A DNA stretch of 64,000 nt, taken from contig QANU01058179.1 in assembly GCA_003254905.1 (NCBI GenBank), positions 633,074 through 697,073 on the forward strand. Reading direction: 5' to 3'. Below the pieces are notes generated by a model. It was not told the DNA's origin. It worked only from the letters and a program-made list of their open reading frames with translations, and searched no databases. Shown here in pieces: positions 23,701 to 36,072 of the stretch. The DNA comes from Nissolia schottii. Its lineage: Eukaryota; Streptophyta; Magnoliopsida; Fabales; Fabaceae. The translations under genes and the position numbers were made by a program. Every line of letters begins with the position of its first letter. The first letter of the stretch is position 1.

Positions 23701-26700
23701 CCCATCATCTGTTTGGTTTCTCAAGTTCGTGTTCCGGTTCTTTGCGAAGTGTTTCTTTATTGTTCACAACACAAGTCATTACATTCCCAAGTGCTTTAGC
23801 CCTGTTATACAGATTCCCAGGCACTTTGGTCTTGTCGTACTGCATTTCCAGGTGCACTGGCCCTGCAATACGGCATTCCTAGGTGTTCTTGCTCCATCAT
23901 ACGGCACAGGTGCTCTACCTTGATATATGATATTCCACAGTACTCTGGCCCCGTCATACGACACTCACAGGTTCTCTGGCCTCGATGGAGACTTCTTTCC
24001 ATTGATTATCATTCCGATGATGACTTACATTGGTTATGACTTGTGATTTATGCTGTCCCTTTGTTTCAAGGTTTAGTCTGTCTCTTGATTGTCCTTATTT
24101 CTCTAGGCTTCCCTATAGTATTGCTGAATTTGGAGGACTTGTTGTATATGATTTGTCTTGTTGGCAAATTTCAAGCTGATTGTCATCCCAGCTGTGTTTA
24201 ATTTGGTCAAAGGAGAATGTGTTTTAAGATTTTCTACTTCGTGGATCCTTTGACATAAATTCTTCCCGTAGGGCTTTTGGTCGCATTAATGGTTTCTAGT
24301 TTCAAATACTTTTGGTTAACTGATTGAAGGCTCATAATTACTTGTATATTGGCAGGTATATTACCTTTGAATTTTATCTTGGAAAATTTTATGCAAGCTT
24401 CTCCCTTTCTGCTGTTTCATATGTCTATTCTGATCTGCTGGCAACTTAAATGGTTTATGTTTTGGGTATTTGTAGTTTATCTCTCAGGAGTATATCTTTT
24501 AAGGATTTTGCTAACATGTCCTTTAATGCACTTGTTAAGGAATCAATAATGAAAAGTTTTAGAATTTTTAATAACGTTCAATGCATTGGAGTTTTAAAAT
24601 TTTTATCTTTTTGATGAGAATTTTGCATTATTTGATTCCTAAACAAGTGCCAAAGTATACACAAATTTTTCTTTTAATAAGCTTTCCTGCACCAACTTAA
24701 AATTTCTACCACTTATACTGATCAATTTCCAAAGCATATACACTACAAATCTTTAAACATTAAAAAATTCTACAAGTAGTTGCCATTTATTTCCGTTTAT
24801 ATCACATGGAATTTCCAAAACACAGTGAAATTTGTTTCTGACACATACTAGGAGACTAGTGGAGACATCAAGTTCCACTCATACAACAACAACAACAACA
24901 AAGTCTTGTCCTACTACATAAGGTAGGTTATATGGATCAAATGATGTCATAGTGTACTGTCCTAGACCATGTTTGAATTCAAAACATTAACCTCTAAATA
25001 ATAGAAAACCAAATAATGAGGGATCATGTGAGTTGAGTATGCAAACTTTTTCACAAAACTTCTCTTACTTAGAAAATATGCTAGAAATGCTTAACCAAAA
25101 TATAGGAATCACCAATAAAGCAAGTTAACACAAGTAATATGGAAATAAAGAGTTAAGGGATAGAAAGGTTGCAAACTTGATTTATCTTGGTTCAGTCACC
25201 CTTGTGATTTACATCTTGTCCCCAAGCTACTTGCTTAAGTTTTTCTCCACTATCTTCAAGTTTCAAACTTAGGTGCTTGAGAAACCTTTACAATCAAAAG
25301 CACTCTTCAAAGTTTGTTGGGGGTTCTAGGAGTGGAGAAGTTATGATCAATTCCATTTTCATAGCAAAAGTTTTCGAAAAACTCATTTTGAAACTATCCT
25401 CCATGATCACTTTTAGTAGATGCTATGCTAATGTTTCTTTCATTTTGGATAACTTTAGCAAGCTTTCTAAATGCCTTAAATGCCTCACTCTTATGAGTCA
25501 AAAACAATATCCATGTATACATAGAATAATCATCAACAATCACAAGTGCATATTGGTTACCACCATAGGTTTACAAGGTCCAAAAAGATCCATGTGCAAA
25601 AGTTGTAAAGGTCTATTTGTAAAAACATTTTTAGCTTGAAAGGAGACCTTAACTTGTTTTCCCTTTCCCTTTTGATATGCACTACAGATCCTATCTTTTT
25701 CGAACTTGATTTTTGGTAAACCAATTACTAAGTCTTTTGAAACAAGCTTGTTCAAATAATCATGTCAATGTGTGCAATTCTTCTATGCCATAGCCATGAT
25801 TCTTCCTCTTTACTCACAAGACATTGTGCATCATTTGAGAAAATGTCATCTAGACTAATCATATAAATATTGTTGACTCTTTGACCAATAAACTTAACTT
25901 TCTTATCATTTTTACCTTCAATTATGCAACTTTCGGAATCAAAGATGACTTTGTTTCCTTTGTCACACAATTGGCTAATGCTAAGAAGATTATGTTGTCC
26001 ATCAACAAGCAAGACATTATCAATAGAGGTGGAAGGAGATTTACTAACTTTTCCGATTCCAAGAATTTTTCTTCTATTGTTGTCTCCATCGGTGACATAA
26101 CCATTCTTCTTGGAAGAAATGGATGAAAATTTTGTTGGATCTCCCGTCATGTGCTTCGAGCAAACACTATCAAGATACTAATTTAAGTTCTTGGTCTTGA
26201 AGCACACCTATAAAAGAAATTTAAATTTTTGTTTTAGGTACCAATTTTGCCTTGGTCCTTGAATGTTAGATTTGGGGAGAGTGCTGTTTGGAACCCAAAT
26301 CTTTTTTTCATAATCATTCTTTCTAGAAACACAAGTAAAGACACTATGTCCAAGCTTTCCACAATAAAAGCATTTACTCTTGGGGTTGCTCGCGGTGCCA
26401 TGATGAATATGTGGTCTCTTGATGGATTTTGGTTTTACATTAGGCACATATCCTATTCCGGCCTTATCAAGAGAGCATTTTTGGCTTCCAAGCATCATTT
26501 TTAACATATTACTTCCACATGTAAATTTAGCTAAATCATTCTTAAGTACCTCAATTTCTTTTTCATATTTTTCACAATATAAACAAGTAATAACACCGTT
26601 CTCATATGATTGGCAAGATGAACTAGATGAGATAACATCTAACAAATCAATAATCTCATTTTCAATTTTAAGCTCATTTATCTCATGGTTAAGCTTAACA

Positions 26701-29700
26701 ATCTCATCCTCCAATTTGCCTACAATTTTATTAGATCTAAGAGAATCATTTTCTATTTTAAGATGATCAATTTCATGACATAATTTTGAAATGTGTTCTT
26801 CCAAGTTAACAATAACATTGTTTGAGCTAAGGGTTTCATTTTCAACTTTTAGATTCTTCATTTCATTGCATAACTTTTTTATTTTTACCTTCTAGCATGA
26901 CAATGAATTTGGTTGCAATAGGTAAATCCTTAGATATTCTCATGGATTCCGCATGCAATTCATTTTGCAATTCTTTATAGGAGGGGTTAGAGTCACATAC
27001 CTCATCACCATTCTCATGATCTTTTGCCATAAGACAAAGGTTGGCAACTTCATCATCGGTCTCATCGAAATCATCATTGTCTTCCCATTTTATGTAGGCC
27101 TTTTTGCTCCTCTTCTTTTTCTCAAATGATCTTCTTTCATATCTTTCCACCTTCTTTTGATAGATTGGGCAATCTACCTTTATGTGGTCCGGTTTTCCAC
27201 ACTCATAGCATTTTGGAAGTGATGATTCTTCTTTGTTGACATTCTTCTTTGGAGGGAATGGAGGCTTTGATTGTATTTGAGTATTGCTCTTCCTCTTGAG
27301 GAATTTTCCAAACTTCTTTACAAGAAGGCTCATGTTTTCATCATTGAGCTCAATCCTACAAAAGTTATTATCGTCATTCTTGTTCTTAATTGACGTTGGA
27401 TTTTGAAGGAGACGCCGCCAAGAAAACAATCTTCTTTTCCTTTTTCTCAAGCTCCTCATCTCCATCTAATCTTGCTAATTGCATTTCATGCTCAAGTGGC
27501 TTTCCAAAGAGAGTTGTGAGAGGAATCTTTGATAAATCTTTTGCTCCTCTAATTACCATCACTTTTGGGGTCTATTTCCTACTCAAGCATCTCAACACCT
27601 TCTCTGCTCAATGTTAGAAAAATTCTTCCCCAATGGAAGCAAGTTCATTACCTAAATGTGTAAATCTCATTTGCATGCTTTTAATGTCCTTATCGGACTT
27701 CATTCTAAACATCTCAAATTCAAACATGAGAGTGTTAATTCTGTTGCTTTTCACTTCATCGGTTCCCTGATGTGTGACTTCTAAGGTGTCCCACATCTCT
27801 TTAGCAGTTGTACAATTTGAAATTTTATAATATTCCGCATGTCCTAAAGATGACATAATTATATTTCTAGCCCTCTTATCAAAATTGATTTTCTTTTTAT
27901 CTTCATCTGTTCAATGTTATTTGGACTTAGGCCTACCACTCAAGATATTATAGGAACATAAGGTGCAAGCTCTATAGCATCCCAAACATCTAAATCAATA
28001 GCCTCAATAAAAATTCTCATTCTAGATTTCCAATATCCATAACATTCACCATTGAAGAATGGAGTTTTGTTAATGGGACTACTATCGGTAATGAATGTAG
28101 ATGAAGCCATACTCTTGAAGCTATTAACCCTTAATACAAGAGCCTAAGCTCTTATACCACTTGTTAGCAAGTGGCTTCAAATACACAATGGAGGTGAATT
28201 GAGTATGCAAACTTTTTCACAAAACTTTTCTTACTTAGAAAATATGCTAGAAATACTTAACCAGAACATAGGAATCAACAATAAAGCAAGTTAACACAAC
28301 CAATATGGAAATAAAGAGTTAAGGGATAGAGAGATTGAAAACTTGATTTATTATCCTAGTTCAATCACCATTGTGATTTACGTTCAATCCAAAGCTACTT
28401 GCTCAAGTTTTTCTCCACTATCTTCAAGTTTCAAATTTAGGTGTTTGATAAACCTTTACAATCAAGAGCACTCTTCACACCTTGTGCTTGAACTTCAAGT
28501 AATTCACCTTAGGATACCACACCTTAATCAATCTAGAGGGATACCTCACCCTCTTTACAAGTGTATGGAATTTTAGTGTATGATCAGAAATTCTCTCAAG
28601 AGTGGATAATACAAATTGAAACTCTATAGGGGTGTGTGTGTGTGATATCTCTCTTTTTCCTCTTTTAGAAGGCTCAAATAAATGCTTTTCTAACGGATAG
28701 GAAGATAGAAGCTTATGAGTTAATGTTCTTCCTAGAATCACTGAGTTAGGTTACTATTTATTGAGGTCCAAGTGATTCTAGCTGTTGTGCATTTAATGCC
28801 CTAAAAATGGTTCTGCAGAACTAGCCGTTGCTGACTTCTATCATTCGAATAACTTCCAATATTTATTTGAATGACCTATGCAATATAGCCGATGTATGTC
28901 TCTTGTGTCAGAGTCATTCAAATAACTTACAGGGATCATTCAAATGACTTGTGCTTTGCATAGGTCACAGAGAGCATAAAACTTTGGCAATTGAATGGCT
29001 CATTCGAATGCCTTTTAAGAATGAGTCATTTGAATGAATTTTGGAAATGGTCATTCGAATGACTTTTGCTAATGGTAGCCAAACTCATTCTTTTTCTTAT
29101 TCTTTTGATTCTTATTATTAATCTAATTTTGATTCTTATTATTAATCTAATCCATTTTTATTTCCTATAATCAAGGGATTATCTTAAGAGGCTTTTAGAG
29201 AGCATTTAAGGAGATATCACACATTAAAGCTTTAATAACAAATTTCCTAAGTTCTAAATAATTTCATTGAATCTTTGACTTGGAAACTTGCATCTTTTGT
29301 CTCATCAAAACCTACAACACACAGACATTCACAAATGACCTCTCCATGATCTGCTTTAAATTAATTAACAATTCCAGTGTTCAATATTCAAGCTATTCGA
29401 TTTCAAGGGAATAAAGTGTATGTTGAAATTTATTGAGGCAAAAATTTAAGCAAAGACTCTGATTTACCTTTTATTTTTAATATCAGAATGACATGCATTT
29501 CTGGAACTGGTACTGTAGATTCGGATCTTGTGGTTGCTTTCTAATTGCTTTCCCTTGCTCTTCTGACTTCTGATCAGGTTGAAATGATTCTACAAGCGCT
29601 GGAATATGAAATGGGTAAGTTATGGATAGATCCATTTGCTTGTGGCCATTGAATTCATGCCATAATAATTAAGTATATCAATTTGTATTGTATTTTGTGG

Positions 29701-29912
29701 CAGAACATGGAAAGGATTTGGATGAATTTTTCATTTCAACGGCAGGTAAACTCTTCCTATAATTGAATTGCTTTATAACTTTATCTGATTGAACCTTTGT
29801 TTACCCACTTTATATCTGGTCTTCAGGGAAGTTTCAGACAGAAATAGGAAAAAAATGGGCAGCTGAGATCATTTCAAGAAGAAAATCGTCATCAACAAAC
29901 AGGATCAGTTGA
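17711..29912 (+). CDS. HDDC2: HD-domain 5'-deoxynucleotidase, HDDC2/YfbR family
   Basis: The family removes phosphate from nucleoside 5'-monophosphates using a divalent metal. Eight exons: 17711-17986, 19021-19145, 20149-20186, 20933-21043, 21136-21215, 29578-29614, 29704-29745, 29827-29912; total 264 aa, frame intact at every junction. The catalytic domain starts near residue 93: the family W in KRKGW, then metal ligands in ADHMYRMA (His113), the HD pair His142-Asp143 in LVHDIAE, and Asp209 in FDKVEM; EYE and GKFQTEIGKKW close the domain. Residues 1-70 are Ser/Arg-rich and lack the domain, suggesting a transit peptide (inference; chloroplast more likely). Intron 5 (21216-29577) is about 8.4 kb against 1.2 kb or less for the others and is full of retroelement remnants, yet the exons on both sides are intact. 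Confidence 0.92.
18165..18195. repeat. (CTTT)n microsatellite in HDDC2 intron 1
   Basis: About six perfect cttt units followed by a T run. No function visible. Confidence 0.9.
21961..22215 (+). pseudogene. LINE reverse-transcriptase tail fragment
   Basis: From 21979 the frame reads LRWFGHVWRRP, then RVD, then SPIIRGRGRPRRKK. This is the conserved C-terminal signature of plant non-LTR (LINE/RTE) polyproteins. In-frame stops and the lack of the rest show a dead fragment inside HDDC2 intron 5. Confidence 0.7.
22310..23395 (-). pseudogene. Decayed Ty1/Copia reverse transcriptase-RNase H
   Basis: On the minus strand, broken frames give in order SFVVKGKENYVHRLKKSL, IQYGFKKTV, SISLLLYVDMLIIGHNSS (one Asp lost from the usual YVDDM), KLKEKLSKSF, and lower down VDSRKSTSVH plus FEAELIA of the RNase H domain. 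Many stops and frameshifts. It is separate from and older than the Copia element at 25.0-29.3 kb, on the same strand. Confidence 0.8.
23782..23988. repeat. 31-bp minisatellite, seven degenerate copies
   Basis: Units start at 23782, 23813, 23843, 23874, 23905, 23931 and 23962. The core is cattcccaggtgct, then ctggccctgtcatacgg. Five units are 30-31 bp and two are shortened to 26-27 bp. The repeat gives repetitive peptides in minus-strand frames but 31 is not a multiple of 3, so coding is not implied. Located in HDDC2 intron 5. Confidence 0.85.
24883..24990 (-). mobile_element. LINE (RTE-type) 3' end
   Basis: An (ACA)n run at 24883-24902 is followed by aagtcttgtcctactacata, then aggtaggttatatggatcaa. 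On the minus strand this ends in (TGT)n, the familiar 3' terminus of plant RTE-like LINEs. Opposite in orientation to the LINE fragment at 22 kb, so a different insertion. Confidence 0.6.
25310..28110 (-). pseudogene. Copia gag-protease-integrase remnant
   Basis: Starts at ATG 28110 (MASSTFITD) and soon meets stops. Recognisable pieces: gag helix block (27856-27614, TAKEMWDTLEVTHQGT), a CCHC zinc knuckle CYECGKPDHIKVDC at 27210-27169, a second knuckle CFYCGKLGHSVFTC near 26375-26331, the protease site read as LDSVCSKHMTGD near 26150, the WLWHRRIAH zinc motif near 25780, and integrase VDDYSMYTW then SDHGG followed by a stop where Glu is expected. The protease active-site Gly is Val (DSV for DSG). 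Dead by stops, frameshifts and the deletion. Confidence 0.85.
28162..29319 (-). repeat. 5' LTR of the Copia element
   Basis: Bounded on the minus strand by TGTTGTAGGTTTTGATGAG at 29319 and ..GCTAACA at 28162, next to the primer-binding site. Contains at least six copies of the word cattcgaatga or close variants between 28840 and 29080. Outer boundary inferred from the TG and the typical LTR start; only 28199-28477 is confirmed by the second copy. Confidence 0.6.
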
Positions 29913-30838
29913 TATAATTACAGGCTGACAAGTAGGGAGGTTGACAGAATAAACATGATTTTATGCAGAACGTGGTTCTGAAGTTTTGATTAATTTGGGT
30001 TGACATCCATCTATGGTCCCCTGCCTGATAATATATATTTTTAATCACTTTGGCTTTGTTGGTGACTCGTTTAAACTTAGCTTTTCCGTTTCATTCTTTC
30101 CGTCTGTCTACAGTAAATTCTTAAAAAAAAATTAGGCACGTGTTGAATTGCTGTTGTAATTTGTTTTAAGAGTTGAAAGTTGCAACCAGTTGATTTTATG
30201 GAGATTTTGGATGTCAATTTGAATAGGCATCCATGTTTTTTTTCAAGGGAAAAGCACATATCACTACATATACAAATATACATATCACATCACATCTATG
30301 TCAATTGACATACACATATCAGATCATCTGGGCTTAGGCCATTCATCAAACATAAAACAACTTAAGACGCTACTAGAAGCGAGCTAGTCTATGGAGCACC
30401 AACAAAATAATCAGATCATACCAAAACCAAGGACATATTGATACAACTGATAACAACCTCATAATATAGTTAAACCCACAATGAAGGTTGGAGGGCTTAA
30501 CAAGAGTACGCTATTTGACGAGTACTGAGTGTCACTCATTGAAATCTGAAATGATGAAATAAATAGAGTAAGTCAAACAGACTTAAGTGAGTAATAGCAT
30601 GTTATAACTACACTAGCCATGCTAAAATAATTATTTGAATCTCTCGATTATTAACAAAGTATAAGTTGCCAAGTGAATAAATCAAGTCTAAAAGAATCAA
30701 CTTTTTAAAAATACAGAATTTAATAACATGTTCAAAATCAAACAATTTTAGAGATTCTAATCCATGATATATCCTTAATCCATAATCCATATTGAGAATC
30801 CATAATTCATATGAGTCAATTGAACAAATCTGATCACG
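29913..30838. other. HDDC2 3' flank, nothing else recognised
   Basis: Contains the likely 3' UTR of HDDC2 and AT-rich sequence with no coding. Confidence 0.4.
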
Positions 30839-30839
30839 T

Positions 30840-32502
30840 AACTATGTGTGTCGAGCTAGCAACACTCCCACTAGCTAGAGTCGAACTGAGGTTTTGATGT
30901 CCCTCAGCTTTAAGATTGCTACAGCGGTCATACATCATTGTAGCGGTGTGGCAAGAAGACCATTGTTGTGGTCAATAATCGTTGCGGCAGTGAAGTACGT
31001 GGAGATTGCTACAACGGTCAATAACTTGTAGCGGAGCGGTGATCAGAACCCACACCACCTAGGTGTAATAAAGGGGGTGTGTTGGTTCCCCTATAAATAG
31101 AACCCCTTGGTAGAGATTCAGTAGCTAATTCCTTGAGAGCTTATAAGATTCCACTCTTTGTGAGAACTTTTGTTCACTATTAAGTGTTGAGTTGTGAGGA
31201 AGCAGTGCCTCCACATAGGGTAAGTAGAGTCTTTTAGGGTAGCTTTAGGGTAGTAGGCCTTGACGCCATCGTTGTAGCGGTGCCAAACAACTATAGAGAT
31301 GTTGTACACTATAGCTGTCCCAAACTACTATAGCGGTCCCAAACTACTATAGCGGCATCAGTTTCCCTTAGTGATGTTAGCTCACTACAACGATGCCCTG
31401 CAATATAATTTTCCTCAGTATTATGAGTTTCTCATAGTGTGGTATTTGTTGGCCAATCCAGGTGCCAATGTTGCTCCATTAGGAGCTTTTAGGATCAACG
31501 TCCCACAATCTTCAATTATTCCAAGTGAGTAGAGGCCTCAGTGCAATGAACAGTTTATTCTATGCACTGTCATTCAACCGAGTCACTTGTGCTTTATAAT
31601 ATTATGATGTGAATGGCTCATTAGAAAGATAGGGGGTCAACTGTAGCCAACGACAGTAGGCATTGGACTTGGTGCACCATGACTTATTCCCTCGCTAGTA
31701 AGGGACAGATCATACTATACTGGTATGGAGGCTATGTTCCGACTATATGCCCTCTCTAGTAAGGAACAGATCATACTAGCCCGAAACATTGAAATCAATG
31801 TCTTCATTTTGTTAAGTGTATGTCAGAGTAATGACTCTAACACGTTGATATTGTGTTATATCCTGGCATGATGGAATTCCTTGAATATGTGTTTTAGGAA
31901 AAGTTTATGTTGAAACTAAAAAGAACATTTTCTATTTGATACATATATTGTAAATATCATAATCTTTTTCTTACTTGTCCTTTATGTCCTATAATTACAT
32001 CTACCTACCACTGAGTTTCCAAACTCACTCTTTGTTGTTTTCCCCCTTTTAGATATAGGTGCGGGTTCGAGTTCCATTCCTCCTGCCTCTTAGATTGCAG
32101 AGGATTTTCTTCTTGTGGTGAGCCCAACTTGTACTGGGCTATGCTCATTTCTAATATATTGTATTTGTTAGTCTTAGAATGCTCCAGTAAACCCACAGGC
32201 AAGATCCAACTGATTCTCGCTTCTGTGGTCTCGTAGTTTTACATTGATTGAGATTTAAATATGTAACTTAAGAATTATTTTGAACTTGCAAACTACTATG
32301 GTTTCTTTTGTTTTAGAAAACTCCTAGATTTGTTAATGGATTTATTGAATTGTAAATTGATATCAAGTGTTGTTTTCTTTGTTAGGATAAGCCTATATAC
32401 AAGGAAAACTATGTCCATTTTTCTAAAAATTTTGGTACAGGAGGCTTGCTATGGGTCGTGGTCCCCTATGCACCAGTCATGACTCCGGTTGGGTCGTGAC
32501 AC
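30840..32502 (+). mobile_element. Probable Ty3/gypsy LTR, degenerate
   Basis: A TATA-like cctataaatagaacc at about 31091 lies upstream of a long non-coding stretch ending in ggttgggtcgtgaca (about 32488-32502), a typical gypsy LTR 3' end. It is followed within 30 bp by aaggtatcacagg, a decayed primer-binding site. Internal short repeats: (a)ctatagcggtcccaaacta at 31300-31360 and two copies of ctagtaaggGacagatcata at about 31703 and 31763. No gag or pol frame follows. Confidence 0.4.
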
Positions 32503-35500
32503 ATAGTAACCCTAATAACTAAGGTATCACAGGCAACATAGTAAATCTAGTAACCCATATAGCTAGTGGATACACAAATTAGTAGTAGGTTAGGATCTTA
32601 CCCAGATAAAAAGAAGTCAAATAATTCATATGTGATTGGTTGTGTGTAGCTTATTGTGTTTGTAACCCAATGTAAATTGGACGGGCAAGTTGTCCAAATA
32701 CACCGTAAGACTTCACATCCAGGTTGTGCCCTTATATCCATCTTGCTTAGGACAAGTTTAGTGTACTCAGTGAGTCCAAGATACCTTTTCTTGTTGGAAT
32801 GAGTTTAGCACACTCGGTGAGTCCTAGACACAGGTTTAGCGTACCTACATATCCGCAGTATACTATATGGTTTTAGCCTATCCTTCACTATACCGTATGG
32901 AATTATCCCAGCAAAATAAGGATGCGGACAAATCCCTCCTTGATCGAGGATTGAGAACCAACCTCTCTTCGACCCCTCAGCTAGAGATGGATAGTTTCAG
33001 TAGCAGTAGGCCGTGCGGGTTCTTCGTTCAGCTAGGCTGGTTATGCACATACATTGTAAGACCTAATATACATCTTAGCAAACTCAGCAGGGGTGTTATT
33101 ATCTACATTGCGTGTGCCAGTGTTTGTGTAATTATTTATTGCAATGTCTTAGTGTGCTTTCAAATTGTATATGTCATATTAGTACTTTTTATGTATACCT
33201 TCACGATTCAATTGTTGCTTTATTAAATTATTAATATATGATTAATCATGTTTTCAGTATATGTTATGCGGTGTGGTACTGTGGTATCATTCACTAAGTG
33301 ATGAACTCACTCGTCATCTATTTGTTTCAAACATGTGAGGACCGTGGAGTTGATCCTTTAATGTAGTGGCAGTATCAGTCTCTGAGTCAGTAGTGAATTT
33401 TTCTTTTTAGTGGAGTAATTGACGTTTTAGTTAATAGTTGCTGTAGTAGGTCACAAGTAGGGTCTTCAAACGTTACACTTAATTAGAATTAGAATCATGA
33501 TTTGTATTTTGTTATGTATGTAAACAGTATTACATTTTTAGTTGTACAAAAGAAATCAATTTATGAAATATAGTTAATTTAGTTATATTCTCATGCATGC
33601 TCACATTTTAGCATGTTTAGAGGCTTCTGCAAGGGAACTAGTCCCTTGCATGCTAGTCTCGACTTCTGGGTAATGATAACTATTTTAATGCTAATGTCTC
33701 TAGTAACTAATAATCAAGCAAGAGACAATTTACCTTACATGTGAGCCTACCTATTGTGAAATGTATGATTAAGTAACTAGTAAGGTACATGAGAATGGAC
33801 CACAATGGACCCAAGTTTCCCCCTTTGAAGACTACATCATTCTTAGAATTTCAAAACACCAGCAACCATGTCTATCCTTATAAACAAGAAGCATAGGTAT
33901 ATTGATATGTACACAAAGGGGGAAAATAATAAATGAATTGGACATTACATCACTAGAGGACAAGGTGGAGATTTCAACATGCTACAAATTGACTTTACCT
34001 TATCCTGACCATGTTGGGTCATTATCTTATTTTAGTTATGTTTTTTTTTTTATTTTAAGTATTTAGAATATATAAATTTATTTTATTTTATCAACCTGAT
34101 TTTAGGTTTACTATTATGGGGCTTATCTTTTGTTTAAATTAGGTTTATCTTTAGCTTAAATTTGAATCTAGTGTAAGAGGTTATAAATACCTCACAAATT
34201 AGTACAATGAAGAACAACTTTTGATTAATGAAATTTCATATTGTTTTCTCTCCAAAAAACTTTCTTTGCAAAGGGGTTATCTCTTTTTGTGTGCAAGGTG
34301 AGTGATTTTCTTTGCCTGTTGCATTAAGAAATTGGGTAATCTCATTCTAAGGTAATCTCAAATTTTTTTCTTTATCCCAATTATCTACATTTCTAAGGTC
34401 AAGCTCCTGAGGGGTTTAGTTGGAAGGATTTTTATCCTATTCTTTGTTTCAAGTCAAAGTGCGTGTTAGAATTTTGGGATTTTTATATGCTTGGGGTTCT
34501 GCATCATATATTGTCAACAGTCCTGCTTCCATTGACTTGTCCAGCTTCATGTTCTTCTTTGGCAATATCACAAGGGCACAAAGCACTAATCCCATCAAGA
34601 ACAAGATAGTTTTGAAAGGGGAACCCTTAGGGATGACATAAAGGGTCTGGGGTCTGGATGTTTAGACAATAGTGAGAGAACAAGCGGAGGTCCCAAACCC
34701 ATCAAGGTATTGAATACAAGATCATATGACATCAAGAAATAGCCAAAAATTACACATGTATGTATAGTTTTCTTGAAAATAGAGGGCTTCACAATGACAA
34801 TAGGAAAACATATTATAGAATGAGAAATTTTTAATGTTCATGGAAGAAAAAAAGTTACCGTATAATTGACGTTTGCCTTTTTTATGCAGCTAACTATTCC
34901 ATAAGCAAATCTTCGCATACAGAATAAATCAAATAGAAAAAACATCTAAACAGATACAAGAACAATCTTTTCACAACGGCCACAGTTTTAAGTTTTAAGT
35001 TTAAGAACTATCTTTTAAGTTTCATCCCAATTTCCTTTTTCTTGCTTATGAAACTAATTATTACATAAAAAAATCTTAACACATAGGATAAATCAAAAAA
35101 AATATAAATAGCTACATAAACAATCTTTTCAAACTATCACAATTTTAAAATTCTACCACATCCAGTCAAAGCTCAACAATTCTCAAAAGATGGAAAAAAT
35201 GGCTAAGGCAAGGAAGTTAAAGCAACATTGTGAACCTAAAGTTAAAGTCAGAATCAAGGCAAAAGGGCAAAGACAATAAATAAATAAATAAATAGGATTG
35301 GGGAAAGCCAGAAGCAACCTTTCAAAGCTCAAGATCTTGTTCCGCTTATTCCCCAACAACAATCGTGGAACTGCGCGCACGATTGAGTCACTCACCACGT
35401 GACGGAGTGACGAAAGCGAGGGGTGGTGCAACTGCATGCGCTGCTGACTGGGGATGACAGTGAAAAGTGGGTCGTGAGATGTAAAGCATATATAGTGGGT

Positions 35501-35850
35501 GACGTGGAGTGTGTCCTAGGTGAAACAGTGATGTAGGTGGTGGCGGTTGACGACAAGTGAACAAGATCATGGAGACGATGACATAAAGACGAGGGAGATG
35601 GCAAAGGAAGGGACAACCGTGTGGGAAGACGATCGAGAACAAAAGGTTGAGAGTCTGTGGGTATTGGATTTATGGGAAACTCGTGAGAGAAGAAGGACAT
35701 GCATGGCAGAGGTTTGCTTTTGATTTTTGGTGAGACAGTGAACGTGTGAAATAAATAGAAAACAAATAGCAAGGATTTTGTTGCTCTTTGCGGATTGGAG
35801 TGCGAAGGATGTTGAACAGTGGTTGCTTTCTATTTTGGATAGTTGCAAAT
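32503..35850. other. Repeat-like region without recognised genes
   Basis: Frames such as 32867-33226 (plus) and 35183-35848 (minus) show no family match. Near 34190 a TATA-like gttataaatacctc and T-rich leader suggest another LTR fragment. An (AATA)n run is at about 35276-35294. Confidence 0.35.
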
Positions 35851-35852
35851 CA

Positions 35853-36072
35853 TGTTAGAATAAATGAATGTATTTTCATTTAAGCCAAGTTAGTTTTGGT
35901 TAGTTAGTTATTTAACAGCTTTTAGCAATCTGTTTTTCTGTTATTCGGTTATGACAGCTTGCTGTACAAGTCTGTCTTGATGTATGTATATATACTTTGC
36001 TTGTGAATCAAGCAAGTCATCAATTCACTCTCATTCAATTCCAATTCTCTCATCTCAATTCTCTCTGGTTCA
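35853..36072 (+). mobile_element. Copia-like LTR fragment
   Basis: Begins TGTTAGAATAAATGAATG at 35853, then a TATA-like tgtatatatac at about 35984, and gaatcaagcaagtcatcaat followed by the ctctcattcaattcc tract common at Copia LTR 3' ends. No primer-binding site or pol is attached. Confidence 0.45.

Larger units (their letters stand above)
25033..29319 (-). mobile_element. Internally deleted Ty1/Copia retrotransposon
   Basis: Minus-strand order: long 5' LTR (28162-29319), primer-binding site tggtataagagc (28159-28148, near match to initiator tRNA-Met), gag, protease, GAG-pre-integrase, start of integrase, then a jump into a truncated 3' LTR (25309-25033). Integrase breaks off at PRTP (about 25320), so the rest of integrase plus reverse transcriptase and RNase H are gone. 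The two LTR copies share 277-279 bp (25033-25309 and 28199-28477) with roughly one mismatch per 12 bases. No target duplication, as the 3' LTR is cut at both ends. Sits in HDDC2 intron 5, antisense to the gene. Confidence 0.88.

Noticed and set aside
25277..25639. 120-aa plus-strand frame in HDDC2 intron 5
   Set aside because: Antisense to the Copia integrase remnant.
35183..35848. Overlapping minus-strand frames of 84-126 aa
   Set aside because: Ser/His/Pro-rich low-complexity translations with no conserved motif, in a repeat-dense region; not annotated as genes.
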